Shown here: piece after piece, positions 14,263 through 27,649 of the stretch
How the letters are laid out: the number at the start of each line of letters is the position of its first letter
How positions within the stretch are numbered: the stretch's first letter is position 1
NCBI GenBank assembly: GCA_013398275.1
Contig: VZSE01000755.1
Span: forward strand, 1,104,271-1,168,270
Origin: Promerops cafer
Taxonomy: Eukaryota; Chordata; Aves; Passeriformes; Nectariniidae
DNA: 64,000 bases
Reading direction: 5' to 3'
Position numbers and translations under genes: made by a program
The notes under the pieces: model-generated
What the model saw: only the letters and a program-made list of their open reading frames with translations
The model's database searches: none
What the model was told of the DNA's origin: nothing

Positions 14263-14306
14263 GGTGACAATTTACCACTGTGCTGGTGACAATTTGCCCC
14301 TGTGCT
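14263..14306. repeat. Two-copy 22-bp tandem repeat
   Basis: GGTGACAATTT followed by ACCACTGTGCT, then the same unit with GCCCCTGTGCT. Intergenic, no function seen. Confidence 0.85.
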
Positions 14307-17300
14307 GCTGGGACTGAGCAGATGGAGAGTGTGGCTCTGCAGGCAGAGCTGTGGCACCAAGTGCTGTCTGTGTCTCTGCTGTGGCACTCCCTGTGTTTTA
14401 TCCTGGCCATGGAGGGAGGCAGCAGCAGAAAAAACCTTCTGGGCCCACGTATCTTCTCTTGCTTGGTGCTTCATGGTAATTTTTAGCAAAGTCTTCATCT
14501 TCTCCCTTTCTATTGCAGAATCATATAAAAAAATCCCTTTTTCCTCTAAAAGCCACCTGTTCATGCCTTTTTCCTTGTCTTCTATCAGAAATCCTCTGGT
14601 TTTAGTTGTGTTCAAGGGGTGCAAGGCTGGCACTCAACCAACTCTGAATCAATGCTGATGGGAAAGAGGAGAGAGCAGCCCAGTGAGCTGGGGAAAGGTG
14701 CAAATTCCAGTCAGCAAAACACAGCTGTTGGGTTCAGTGACCCTTTTGGAGGCAAGCTGCATGCTGGAGTGGAGTTTGCTTCAGCTGGATGTGAACCTGC
14801 CAGGGCCTGCACGGTATTTCATGGCTTTTGGAAACACCAACTGCAATTTTCCATCATAACACAGCAGGGGAAAAGGGAAAAACCACAGACCGTGTGATTT
14901 ACGAGATGCTTCTCTTGGATTTCCATCTGTGATCTGAAATTACCAAGCAATGTAGAAACCCCAAATAGTTGCTCCAACTGCTCCCATTGTGGGTGCTTTT
15001 GCCATGATCTTTCAGGCAGCTCCAGCTTCTCCTTCCCCATGCCCAGCAGCCTCCAGTGCTGGCTCTGGCCCCCTGCCCAGCAGCAGGTTGGTTTTGTGGC
15101 TCACGATGGTCAGAGCGTTTTGGGTTGTTACTGATGGCTAATGGAGCTGAAACCATCTGCACCCACCAGGGACTCTTGGTCAGTCTTTTTACAGCTTAGC
15201 AGGACCTGGAACATCTGTTGAGTGAAGGATGTGCTGGAGACCAACATTTCTGCTCTGGCTAATAGCTCCTTGCAAACTCAGGCTCATTTGGCTGAGCAAC
15301 AGGGTCTTGGCAATCACTGGAGCTGTGTGTGTTAGTGCAGGCACCATCCTGGGCTCGTCCTCCTGGCCCTGCACACGTGGCCATTGCCTGGCTTTTCATT
15401 AGTGCAGGCTCAGGGCTGACCAGAGAGGGGTCAGGGGGTTTTGTCCAGCTCCCCCATTCTTCCTCTCATTGCTTCTGCTGAGGGGCTGGGCCAAAGCCAG
15501 GCTTGTAATGTGGTTTTCCCAGTCTTCCTGGAGGGGCTTGCATTTTCAGCCTGGAGGTATCTCAGATCACCAGCCCTGCTCCTGCTGCTGCTGGATTCAT
15601 TTGGGCTTTTCAGAGCTCCTGTTTGGCCACATCTAAGGAAAACCAGAGCCTGCCAGGCATGCAGCATCAGGAAAGCTGCAGCCCTGCTGTGCAGCTCAGA
15701 TTGTTCCTGGCTTTGGCAGAGCTGGAAAACAGGCTGAGAGCACCTGAGCTGCAGAGGTGACTGGGCAGGGGGTGGGTGGAGGACAGGCAGGGGGCACAGG
15801 GTCACTGTGACTCGTGCAGTGCTTCACTTAGCACCCAGCACCAGGCGTTACCCGCACCTCTGTGATCCAGGAGGCTCATCAGGGGGAAAGAACTGTCACT
15901 GGGGCAGGGAGAAGGGAGCTGGCAGTGGGAAAGCTTGAAGATACCACAGCATCTACTGGAGGTTCAGCCCAAGATTTGCTCCTTACAGAGGGTCTTGCTT
16001 GCATTTTCCAGGTGATGGATTGACATGTGTTCCCCAGTCCTCTGTTTCCAGAGATGCCAGAGGCTGGGGGGAGCCCAGGATAAGAGCATGAGTGCAGAAA
16101 ATCCCTTGTGGGATCCCTGCAGGGTGCGTGATCTGCCCTTGGTCCTCCAAAAAGCACTGTGGGAGTGAGTTGTTGATAGTGCTGCTTCACAGCCCTGCAA
16201 GGGGTGGGGACAAAAACCTCATAGGAATTGGATTTTAAAGGCAAGTTCAAAGTTCAAAAGTAGCTGTAATGTGAACAGAAATCTGCTCTTTGCAGCCAAT
16301 TAGCACGGCTGTGAAAGCAGCAGGAGCATCTCCTGTTTTGACAGCATTAAAAAGGCAACAAAACTAAACAGTGTGGATTGAACATGGCACCCAGGAGAGC
16401 TGCTCAGAGCCGATCTGATGGTGGCTGCAGCAGCACAGCAGGTCCAAGGGATCAGCAAGGTCCCAGCCTGCCCACCAGAACCAGCATCCCTGCCCTGCCG
16501 GGCTGCTGCTGGCAGGAGAAAATGACACATTTTTTGTTAACTCCATCCAGAATAGTTTTGTATGCAAGGGTCTGTGTTTGCTCCACGTGGTCCCCTCTTT
16601 ATTCTTTCTGAAAATTTTCTTGGGTGGAAAGGTCTGGCTCTGGGCTGTCTCTGTGCAGGGCAGGCAGCATAAGGGGATGCTCTGCCTGGCTGTGCTCACA
16701 TGAACAGATGAGTATGCAGCTGTTTCACTGTCCCAGCAGAGTGAATCAATGAGTCTTTAATTGATTTATTAATAAAATAATATTAATAACTTTACATTAA
16801 TTATTTTAGCAGAACTGGGGAATCACACAGGTCTGACACAGTATCCAGGGTGTCACCTAGGGAGGACAGAGGAGGAGGACTTTTCCTGAGAGGGGTTTCC
16901 CTGTGTGTAGGGTGAGGGATGCTCCATTGTCCTGAGGATGCAGGAGACGGGTCCTCAGGTCTGATTTCTTTAGGGCCTATGAAACACTGAGGCTCCCAAA
17001 GAGACAGATTTTGCTTTTCTCTTGACTAATAAATAGTGAAAGACTCCACGTTTGCTGTCTGGGGCTCACACACACAGAGTCCCTCTGGGACATGCTCGAA
17101 TCAAGAACGTCTAGATGCAATTGCCTATGTTTCTTTTGTGAAAAGGGGCTGATGTGATTACCACAGTGCAGGTGTGCCCATAAGTGAGGGGCTCCAAGTG
17201 CCTTTTGTCCCGGCTGAGGCAAGAGGAGGCTCTCCAGACACTTGCTGCAGGTGGCAGGAACGGGAGCAAGCAGGATCCGAGCCCCCTTTATTTTGGCACC

Positions 17301-19214
17301 TGAGGAGGGTGGAGACCCTGTCCCTGGGGACCTTCCTGCCCCGCTGATGATCTGTGTCCCCTTCTCGGGATGCTTCCCCGGCAACAGCAAGCGACCAAGC
17401 CAGTGGCTTTGGGAACGGCGCTCGGAGGCAGCTGCGGTGCCAGGCGGAGCCGGGGGGGAAGCGCAGCCTCCGCAGCAGCTCCTGCTCCTGCCGCTGGCAT
17501 CGCATCCCGCTCCCGGCTCCAAAATCAGATTAATGAGGAGCAGCAGCGCGGGCGGAGGGGGAAGGGGCGGGAGGATGCTCTCGGTGACTCAGTGACCCGC
17601 TCCCTGCTCAGGGTTTCGGTTCTGGAGGTGAGCTCTGGAAAGCAGCTCTCTCCTTCCCTCCCTCTCCCCTCCAAGCCAAAAAAATCTGTGACAGCTTGAT
17701 TTAGGGCAGGATAATGAGACAATTGTGAGGAGGATGGGTACAGCGGGAGCCGTCGCTTGCCAAATCATTTGGCTTAATTGATCAAATATTTTTATGCATC
17801 GTTTATTCCTTTAAGGTGACCATAAGCCGCTTCTCCTGCAGCTCTGAAATGAAAAGAGCAACGCTGGAATTCACCCAGGCTGAACCCGGTGCGACAGAGA
17901 GGGGTGGGTGGCCGCCAAGGACCTCCTGGCCGCCGAGGACTTGCCTGGCAGCCTGCGGAGGGTGGGCGAGCGGATCCGGCCTCCCAGGGCCTCCCAGGGC
18001 ATGCAGCAGGCAGGGGCAGCAGTGCAGGGAGCATCCGTCTGGCAGGGCTTGTGCCACCCGGGCTGCGCTGCCCTTGGCTGGGGACGGCCGTGCGCCGAGC
18101 CAGGCTGCTCCTGCCATCCGCCGAGCGAAGGGAAACACCCGGCGAGCCGAGACCGGCACAGACGTAATTGCCAGGAAATGTTTTCCCCCTGCAATTAAGT
18201 CGCTGTGATCACTAAATACTTCAGTCGGAGCTGGATCTGTTAATCTACAGCAGAAAAAAAAGAACAAATCAATCCCTTCCTTGCTGGCTGTTACCTCCCA
18301 CCCTCCCGCTGCAGGATGCCAGTGGTGGGGCTTGCTCTCGGTGCGGGCAGGAGGGGGGCACACACCACAAATTCCAACCTTCTCCTTGGGATATCGCTGC
18401 TCCCGGGTGCCGACTTCAGCCCCCCGAGCCCTCCATGTCCCTGCAACCCCTCCTCCTTTGGCTTCAGGCCGGCTCCCACGGGGCTTTCCTCGCCCACCCG
18501 GGCTTCAACACAGCGTACGTGGAGAAAAGCGGCGGCTGAGTGTGCTGGAGCAGCTCCATCGCTCCTGCCCGCAGCGCGGTCCCCGGGCACAGGGCTCGGC
18601 TGCTCCTCCGTGCTCAGAGCAAACCAAGAGCTGCCTCTAGCGGGGCTTCGCGGGGCTCCAGGCGAGGAGCTCCTGCCCGGCCCTGCCCTGGGGACTGCTG
18701 CCTGGCTGCGGTGTGTCCTCACCACCCAACAACGGCACGGAGAGGGACCCNTTGTTATCCACGTTTCCCTGGTCCCTGGCACGGTGCTGCCCCTCCTGCC
18801 ACTGTCAGCCCAGATCCTGGCTCTGAGCTCACCTGCGTGTTCTCGTGTTTGGATTCTGCCTGGCACACGAAAGCCTTGACCCAGGCTCCCTCTCAGCTAA
18901 ACAAAAGAAAGCCTTCACTGCTGAGATGAGAGCGGCAGCAGAGGTACACCTGGCACTTTGCTGCGTCACTCCAAGGACAGTTTGAAGGGAACAAAAGCAC
19001 AGGTGCTCACAGGAAAAGGAGAGAACAGCAGGGATGGCTGGCAAAGGATAAACACGTGGACCATGGGTGCTCCTTTCCAGGGGTGGCTTCACTGGTGCAG
19101 TGGGACATGTCAGGGACTGAAGAGAACTGGTCTGTCCCATTGTCCCCATGCCTGAGGGGCCATGCTCAGCCCTCAGCACTGTCCCCTCACACCCTGTGTC
19201 CTGTACTGCCTCTA

Positions 19215-19520
19215 AGTGTTGCATCTAGGTAAAACCTTACAAAGGGAAGGCCTTGTAAAATCATGGCTCAGGCCTTTTACTTTGGCTAAGCAGAAAAGGA
19301 CTGTGGGAAAGTGTCTCAGCTGAATTAGAGGTAGAAAAACAAGTTATATAACCACCGTGTGTTCACATCCTGGTGTATGGTGCTTGGTTGAATTATGTTT
19401 GTTGTGATTTAAAACTATGTAGCTGATAATGGCTAATTGCTTTAAAAGGCTGGGTTTTTGCAATAAAGCTGCTCTCCTTGGCACCTGCCTGGGGACTCTG
19501 CGTCACTTCAGACCCTCACC
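19215..19520 (+). mobile_element. Probable solo LTR of an avian endogenous retrovirus
   Basis: The segment starts near a TGTTGCATC motif. It has the typical LTR order of a TATA-like TTTAAAAGG (19,441), then AATAAA (19,462-19,467) with GCTGCTCTCC directly after, then a GC-rich U5-like tail with GGGGACTCTGCGTCA. No internal gag, pol or env sequence flanks it, so it would be a solo LTR. I could not find a clean target-site duplication, so both ends are approximate. Confidence 0.45.
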
Positions 19521-22500
19521 TCACATTTAGGGACACCTTTCCAAGCCAGGGGACGCTGGAACATGCTCTGGCTGAGGGGTAAGAGATGGGGCAGCTCATG
19601 AGTACAACATCCCCAGGTGCTATTTTGGACTCTCACAGCTACCAAATTCTGTTTTCTCTTATTCAAAAACCTCCCTGTGACAAACCTCCACTACTGTTCT
19701 CTTGCTTCACCTAGAGAATCAGCAGGCAGAAAACCTCATGGTCCTTTTGGAGCTCCTGGCCAGGTGAGCTCCACCAGCATCCATGGGAAGCAGAGGTGTC
19801 CTCTCCCACATGCTGCTGATCCTCTGCACTTCCCCCTTTGTTCAGAGCAAGTCAAGTGACATAAGATTTCCTTGATCACACACCCAGGGGTGCTGCTGTA
19901 AACTTCTGTGCTTCAGGAATGAGCAACTAGACTGTGAGGCTTCAGAAGAAGGCTGCAAATCCTGGAAACACTGAAATGCAAGGAAGAAGACAATGAGATA
20001 GAGGTGAATTGGCAGCTGGGGCTGACACTCCCAGCCCAAGCTCATAGGAGCAAGAGGGGCTGCCCTGTGCTTCCTGCTGCCAGTCGAGGAAGGTCACTGT
20101 GGTTGAGGCATGTCAAGAGAGTTGCCATTCTGTATGACCACTAATGGTATTTGCAGCTCTGCATCTCAAAATGATGATAAAGGTAGTCAAACAGTCAGGA
20201 ACAAAGATGGATGGGGAGCTCCCTGGAGCCAGTGAGGGACTCCCTGCTTTCAGTGAGCAGCAGCAATTCATATTTTGCTTGCACTATGGACCCAGAGCGA
20301 GGGGCAGGGCAGAAGTGCTTTGCAAAGACACAGTAAAGAAGGAGCACACAAACACTGAATTTGTCTCTGCTTGAGCTTCTAGACCTTTTTATGCCATCTT
20401 TAGACATCACCAGGAAATATTGCAGGGGTTATAAACTTTTCCCAGAAAATATTTTGATGAGCAGAAGTCCCTGATGGGATAACAACTGGTAACTTCCTGC
20501 AGCCAGGTGCATCCTGACAAAGAACGACTCCTTGTCCTCCCTCTGAAGGCTTTGATGAGGTCCTACCAGCAGGATGTCCTACTGCAGCTCTTTAGATCTA
20601 TCTGAGCTACGAGGTTCAAAAGTCTTTCAGAAATACAGTCTGCAACACCAGTGGTGGAGATGAAGGAAGGGGAGAGAGGGGCGAGGACCCTCCAGCTGCA
20701 GAGCCATTGACCTTGGCCTGCCAGCCAGGTCCACAGCTCAGGTCCTTGATGCCTGTGGATCCACAGCTGTACAGTGGAGATCTCTCTTGCTAGTCTCCGA
20801 GTTCTCTCTTTGTCACGACTCTGGCACCCCTCCTGTCTTCTGTCTTCAGATGTTGTCTCTTTTCTCCTCTTACCTTTGTGTGGTGTCACGCTGGCAGCGG
20901 GGACAGCTGGCAGGGGGGACAGCTGGCAGCCTTTCTTCCTTTGTGACATGGATTCATCCAGCACGGGGCTGTGTCTGTGCTGATACCGTATCCATGCAAC
21001 CCTGTGTTCCAAGGATCGTGTTTGCTTTATTTCTGTGGATTAAAAAGAAGCCCCAAAACCCAGTAAGAAAACAGCCTTGCTCAGAAGAGTTCTAGCAGTT
21101 AATTAGTTTCAACATTGCAAGGCCCACTGCCCAGCAGCTAAAAATCATCGTGTTTGAATGGTGAATTAAGTCAGCCAAGCAATAAATCTGAGCAACAAAA
21201 CAGTCCCTTTAGCTCAGAGAAGTTCTCTTTCCCCAAAACACTGAGAAATGGCTTTTTCTGAGAGCCCACAAGGTCATCGAATTAATAAAGCATTTCAAGT
21301 AATCTGTGGAAGTGAAGTGACACCCTGCTGCAAGAGATTTGCTGTTAAAGCCAACTTTCTGTAACTGAGTGTGATGCATATAGGATTTCCAAAGTAAACC
21401 TGTGCTCTAATTTAGGACAGTTGTCCAAACTCCTTCATGTCTGTTCTGGTCCACTATCTCCCTCCCTAGACATTATTTAAGAGAGTTAAGCTTGAGAAAA
21501 ACTCACAAGAAAAAAGGAAAAAAAAAAAAGCAAAATGTAAACTTGGGATTCTCCCATTGACCAGGCAAGACACTTCTGAATATTTTCATGCACTAAAGTG
21601 AAGACACCAAGGAGAGAAAGTGAGTGAAATGCTGAAAATCTCTTGAGATAATGGTGGGACAGGCTCATGGGCTTTGCAGTGGCTGCTTTCCATTCCCCTA
21701 CCACATATAAATACAAAGCTATCATGAGACTGCTGCACCCAGAATACTGGAGCTACTCCTTTGATATGAACAGCACTGGTGTCAGGGACATTACCATGAC
21801 CCAGCACAGACAGCAAGAAGGTCCAAAACCCAAGAAGCAACACTCAGACATCCAGGCATTAAAAAAACAAAAGCAGTTTGACTTCCAGTTAAATTCTGCC
21901 AGCTTAGGCCGAACACAGAATGATCTCTCCAGGCAAGGCAGGCACATGGAGCCAAGTATCTTTGTGTTACCCTCCAATTCCTTTCCTGCCTGTTTGGGGT
22001 GGCCCTGATTTGGGCTGCAGATGTAGCAGCAGTAGGCATGGAAAGGATGAGATGGGTGATGCATTAAGAGATGCTTTGTGGCAGATATTAGGGAAATCTT
22101 TCCAGTAGTCTGGAGGGTTTAGCAGGAGAACAGATTGCCTGGGAAATGCGACATCTCTGGCAGCAGCTGTTTTTAAGCCAGGATGGACATCTGTGGCTGA
22201 GAACACGTCCTAGGTGCCCTCTCATGCTCCCTTCAAACCCAAGGCTGTTCTCAGTGTCCTGATCTTTAGAGTAAGAGAAAGTAGCACGGGACAGATTTTT
22301 CACTCTCAGGTCTTGCAGATGGCCCATAACAGGTCTTACAGGAGAGCAGGGAGCTCTCCTTATAGGAAGGCAGGAGGAACTCCAGCCAGTTATCTCCAAC
22401 CCCTTCAGTGGAAGTTCGTGTGATGGCAGCCTCTGCCTTGCACTTAGAGCTGAGCACGTTCCTTCACTTTCCACTGAAATGGCTTTTTGCACGTCTGTAA

Positions 22501-24359
22501 TACCATTTAACATGAAATATGTATTTAATAAGATGGTAGCACAGAGAGGTACCAAACAGAACATAAAGAAGAAATGGCAATAGCCTCTGCAATATTGTGT
22601 CCACTGGGCCCCTTCTTCATGAAATCCTCGCCCAGGTTCCATTTGCATGGATTCACTCAGCACAAACCTCTTCAGAGTGTCCAGTGGCAGAGCTCTGCCC
22701 TCCCAGCGCCACCACAGCTCACAACGACCGTGGTGCTGCCGGCAGCCGAAATCCGAGGGACGCTCATCCCTCTGCAGCGCCTGCCAGAGCTGACATCCAA
22801 ACCCTGCAGCACACACAGCGTGGCTCCAGCCTCTGCATGCTCATTGCCATGCAGCAGGACCCCCGGATCCCATATGGAGCGTGGCTGCAGATGGATGGAC
22901 ATATGTGAATGCCTTCACATCCCCACTGATGGAAACGTCCCCGAGCAGCCGTAACGCTCGAGTGTGTGGTTCGCGTTTGGGGCAACAGAGGATTTTTCTC
23001 CCATTAAATAAATAAAAGACGTTCAGAGCAACTTGGGATAAAGCCATTCTAATCCTTTTATTCCTTCCAAAAGGAAAATGATTCCATATTCAGGGCACTG
23101 TGCAAACAATTAATTAGCCTAACGCAAATGAAAGGCCTAATTGCTCCGTCTTATTGTGCTCATTGGCAGCCAGGCGTGACCAAAGAATAGGTACTGTTTT
23201 ACCAGGGATAAAGAACAACTTTCCAGCTTTTAGGGCTTTTTTGATATTTCAGCATCTAGCAGAACGATTTTTTTTGAATGATGGTGTAATTCTCACTTCC
23301 ACATGCAAAAAAGCTGGCAGTATTTGGAGACATCTGAATGAGCTGCTATCCAATTAAAAAAAGAGGAGAGGAAAGAGACTCAGCTGGTGTGAAATGACCT
23401 GGCTGAAGGGAAGTCGATAAAGCTGTAACTTGCCTGAGCTGAATGACACCCTGGCATCTCCAGCTGGAGACTTCACTCAGAAGTGCTGTAATATTAATAA
23501 AAAAAATGTATTTTTTAAGTGTGCACCTAAAATTAAAGTACAATCATCCTTAATGCAGCTCCGTTTTCAATGATCTGTTGTTACCAGGTGGAAAAGTGCT
23601 CTAAATGGAGGCAGATGAATTTGTTCACTGTGGATAGGATCATGAGGGATCAGGTTACAGGAGAGTTAAAAAACTGAACTGTTATCATTAATGCATCTCT
23701 CATAACAAGGAGATAGAAAGCAGATGCTGACTGAGTATTGACCTAGCCTGAGGAGTATGGGTCCAATAATTCTTCCTTTAGGCAGCTGATTCTCACGGGA
23801 AAATCCCAAATATTCAGCTGTAATGCCATTATCTGCCTTGTGCAGAGACCGGCAACCAGAGACTCTTCCTTAAAAGCAGTGTGGGTGAATTCTGCTCTGG
23901 TTCACACTTGCACACCCCCATGGAAGGCACTACAGAGGGCTTCTCAGCAAGGTGGATTTTTGGTGTTTGGGGTGAGGGATTACAAAAAGAAAGGTGCTTA
24001 CAATATAGAACAGTACCAGCATGTGAAAAAGGTAAGAACAAATTATACAGATTAGTGGTTGAAGGTCACACACACAATGTGAAACAAAGAAGTAAACAAG
24101 GGCCTCCCTGAAACCATTTCAAGTCTGTACCTGTTTGTATATGCAGCTGGGAACTGGAATTATTAGATGCTGTTGAAGACTTTGAGACAGAAAAAAATGA
24201 CAGATCCAAAGATGTCATAGCAGGAATGGTCCTTCAGATGACTGAATATCCCAATAACCTCTGTCAGGCTGATTAACAACATTCTGCGGAGCTCAATACA
24301 GCTCCTACATAACCCTGGAGAGACAGGCACTCCTCACTTGTAAAACAGAAAATTCCAGC
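19521..24359. other. Intergenic DNA downstream of MFAP3, no gene recognised
   Basis: A 242-codon minus-strand open frame at 22,088-22,816 shows no domain. An AT-rich block at about 23,040-23,180 carries homeodomain-type motifs. GALNT10, the next gene beyond MFAP3 in mammals, is not detected here. Confidence 0.55.
23040..23180. promoter_or_regulatory. Candidate conserved noncoding element
   Basis: CAATTAATTAGCC, ACGCAAATGAAAGG and CCTAATTGC lie within 60 bp (about 23,105-23,150). This is a TAATTA-rich cluster typical of conserved enhancers, with no coding signal. Confidence 0.3.
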
Positions 24360-27300
24360 AGAACAAGGTTTTTCTTTTCAATTTATTTTGCAAATCTACC
24401 AATTCATTTTATGAAAGTATGAAATCCTATGTGGTTACATGAAACAGTTACATTACAATCCAGGTAATACAAATAATCACTACAAAGTTAAGTTTTAGGT
24501 ACTCTTGGATAACAAGTAGATTTTATATTTTTTAAAAGAAGCCACAAAGAAGAGATAGAATAGCCTTGTGATTGTCAGAGACTTTTAGTTTAAAGCAAGG
24601 AAACCACTGTAGATTCTCCTCATCCTACCAAAAGCTAAGAGAGAAACACTTTCAATGTTAATGTTCAATTAGATTCATCGAACGTTAAGTGCACACATCT
24701 ACTCTCAGGGTAACAAGAACAGTTCACAAGTTGTTTGGAAACTGGTGTCAAATTTCATGCTCTGGAAATCACTTTTACCATTTAACATCACCATCATCCT
24801 TACTTTCAGATGCATAAAAATCCTGTAAAATGCACAGAGCTCCAAATCCTCTCTAATTGAATTCAGTGGGAGTAGGATCAATTCCTACATTCAGAAGGTA
24901 CTCCTGATATACTGAAATCCTTACAAAACAACCCCCTTCCCAGGAATGAAATTCATTTAAGGAACAAAATACTGTAGTAATTCAGGAAAACTCTCAGCTT
25001 TGCTATCCAGCAATTGACAATGCAACTGCATTTCTGAGGACCTTTATGCATGGTCACTCTTTCCTCTCAACCAGCAATAGGATGTATGAAGACACCAGGT
25101 AACTGTGCCCAGTAAGAACTTGGAGCTACGTAAATAAAGTATAAAAATCAAAAAAGACATCAAATCAGTCTCAAAACTGCTCTCCTGACACCCATCTGAC
25201 ACACCTCCAGTGTCATTCTGCTGCCTGTGAGCTGCCATTTCTGATGTGACATCTGTCAGTCATAACTGCTTCTTAGGAAGCAATTAAATAGTTTAGACTT
25301 TGTAGTGGCATCTCTCACTGTGTGCGTAGTCAGGGGTAACACATCCATACATTGCATATCATGCAACAGTTCCACAGAAGCAAGGAGAGCTGTTTATAGG
25401 GAAATAAGGCAGGTGCAGGTACATTCAGATGGCCTGTGACACAAAGGAGATTGAAACAGATCATTCTCTCTTGTAGCCTTCACCTCTTTTGACCAGCCCA
25501 TCCTAAAGGTTGCAAACTCCCCAATCTCCCCTCACACATGTGACAGCAACCTGCAGAACCCACTGTAGCACAGAAGTGAGGCCAGCAGCTTCCTTCTTCT
25601 AAGAGAAATAGATATTTATCCACAGAGTATCTTTTAACACTGTTAACCTAAAAAAAACTTAAAAGAAACCAGACAGGTTACACAAAACTATGTAACTTTT
25701 TCACCTGGACATAAAGTGCCATCAAACTATGGAAGCAAAAAAAGAAGTCACTGTTGAGGCAGCTACTCAAAGTATGTACAGAAGGCTTTATTCCCCTGAA
25801 ACAGACAAAGTTTGCTACAGTCTTGGAAATGGCACCAAGCTGGTGGGAATGTTACTGTAATAAAGGCTAGCAATTTCCTTCCTGACTAACACCACTCTTA
25901 CCTGACAGGCCAAAGGCAACTAGGGTGATTTAACTGGTGGCTGAATGCAGGAATTTCCCCAGAAGGTAGTTTAAAATGGTAATAGATGCTGTCATTCCCC
26001 TCTCTCTGAAACAGTAACCATAATTCGTTCAGCCCCTCGGTTCTGAGCATGTATTACCACAGACAGCCCCACCCTGCTATTACCACTGTGCCTGCTTGTT
26101 TTCCACCTCTACTCATGTAAATGTAATGTCAAATCCTCTTAAGAATCCTGAGCAGTCCTCCAGAATCACTTGTTGAACTGACATTTCTGTAATAATAAGG
26201 AAAGAAAAAAGAGTTGTGTGAAATTAAATGGCGCTCCTGTTGCCAAGCTGTTAAAATTATATGGCAATATGCTTCCAGTAGTTGTAAGAAATTAATATGT
26301 GGAGTGCTTACAAGCTTTACATCTACTAAATCTCAACAGGATATAAAATGCTATTTAAGTGATACAACTTACAAATGTTAAGGATAAAAAAAAAACAGCA
26401 CCAAAGAGTGGAAGAAGAAAGTAGATTCTTGTCTGCAGTCTGATTCCTGGAGGCTGGATCTCTACAGCTGAGGAAGCCAGGTGGGAGATCCTTGGTGAAG
26501 TACTTGTGTACATATGTCAGCAGCTGCAGCCCTCCCTTCTGCCACCTCTGCAGCACACGAGGCTGGGCTCTCTCAGTGAGTCACTCCCCTCCTGCAAACA
26601 GTGGCTGGCAAACAGCTCAGCCAGCCCCCCACTCTCTCTGCCACTGCCTTCTGGCAGGACCAGCCAGAGCAGAGCAACTCAGGGTCACTACTTTTCACTT
26701 GCTTTATTATAATGCTGTTCAGGAAGATGTGCCTGAGACACCTGTCTATAGACGATAAATTCAGTTCTTAGTTTTGCCACTATGTGATTACTGTCTTCCT
26801 TTTCTCACCACAACGTCAAATACAATACAAAACTTTGGATTTTCTATAGTGAGTGAAATCAGCATAATGAAAAGCCAGGCAGTGCCAGCAGTGCTGTCCC
26901 TGCTCCATTCTGTGGGAGAGGACCAGGGTAAGGCGCTTTGGCAATCAGCACCAAGTTTAAGCAACAAGCTTTTAGAATACCCACAAGTTTCCTGCAGATG
27001 CACAGAAAACTGAGACCTCCTGGTTGTTCTCTAAGCTGCTTTGAAACTACAACAATTCATTTAATCCAGCAGCAGATCCTGGCACTATTCTTTTCTAAGT
27101 ACAGTACATTTTGATAGCAACACAGAAGCACGTGACACAAAACAGATTTGTTCAAGCTCACCATGGTTCTGATGGGCTACACACACCAAGAGGCAACTCA
27201 AAAAGAGCACAGAACTCAATTGATCAGGACAACAACACCGACTCAAAGGAATTTCAGCTCAACTTTGTGAAGAAAGAAGGAGCTCACAAAGGAAAAATTC

Positions 27301-27649
27301 TTATTGCAAGATGTACTGCTCAGCTTGGTCACTTCTCACACAGATCTAAAGTATCAAAAGCTACCAAGGAGCCAAGGACAAAGAATTCCTGTTTTGTAAC
27401 TATTTTAAATATAGCAAGCCTGCTTTAGAAAGAAAAGCCCCTCCACAACACTCCAAACGACCTTTTCTAGTAGACTGGAATTGTTAAATCAACACCGACA
27501 GAAAACACACACTTCAGAACTAGTTCTGGCACCTTGCAATTTGGAAAACTCTTGTGTACATGGGACTGAGGCAGCTTGTTTGCAGACCCTTTTCTCACAG
27601 TACCCTTGGACCACCCGAGCTTCCTTCACCCCTCTGTGGATGACCGGGC
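24360..27649 (-). other. MFAP3: MFAP3 3' UTR (probable extent)
   Basis: AT-rich sequence without coding signal follows the MFAP3 stop on the minus strand. Minus-strand AATAAA hexamers lie at 26,703-26,708, 25,787-25,792 and 24,382-24,387. I take the last as the distal polyadenylation signal because the base composition changes just beyond it; the proximal ones would give shorter isoforms. No repeat or second gene is seen in this stretch. The true 3' end is an inference that needs transcript data. Confidence 0.5.
24382..24387 (-). terminator. MFAP3: Candidate distal polyadenylation signal of MFAP3
   Basis: TTTATT on the plus strand, i.e. AATAAA on the minus strand, about 3.26 kb past the MFAP3 stop codon. 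Cleavage would be expected near 24,355-24,370. Alternative upstream hexamers exist at 25,787 and 26,703. Confidence 0.4.

Larger units (their letters stand above)
5346..19214. other. Intergenic DNA, no gene recognised
   Basis: No exon with family resemblance on either strand. It holds two TCTCC arrays, a GC-rich CpG-containing stretch at about 17.2-18.7 kb with a single n at 18,751, and AT-rich blocks near 7.1, 13.6, 16.75 and 17.75 kb that resemble conserved noncoding elements. The CpG-rich stretch shows no start codon context or protein that I can connect to a gene. Confidence 0.55.

Noticed and set aside
16977..18866. A first exon of a GALNT10-like or other gene in the CpG-rich stretch
   Set aside because: Neither strand gives a membrane-anchor or transferase-like N-terminus, and splice sites do not support an exon.
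22088..22816. 242-codon minus-strand open frame
   Set aside because: No recognisable domain, no splice context or family resemblance. The length is within chance expectation for a 64-kb GC-rich window read in six frames.
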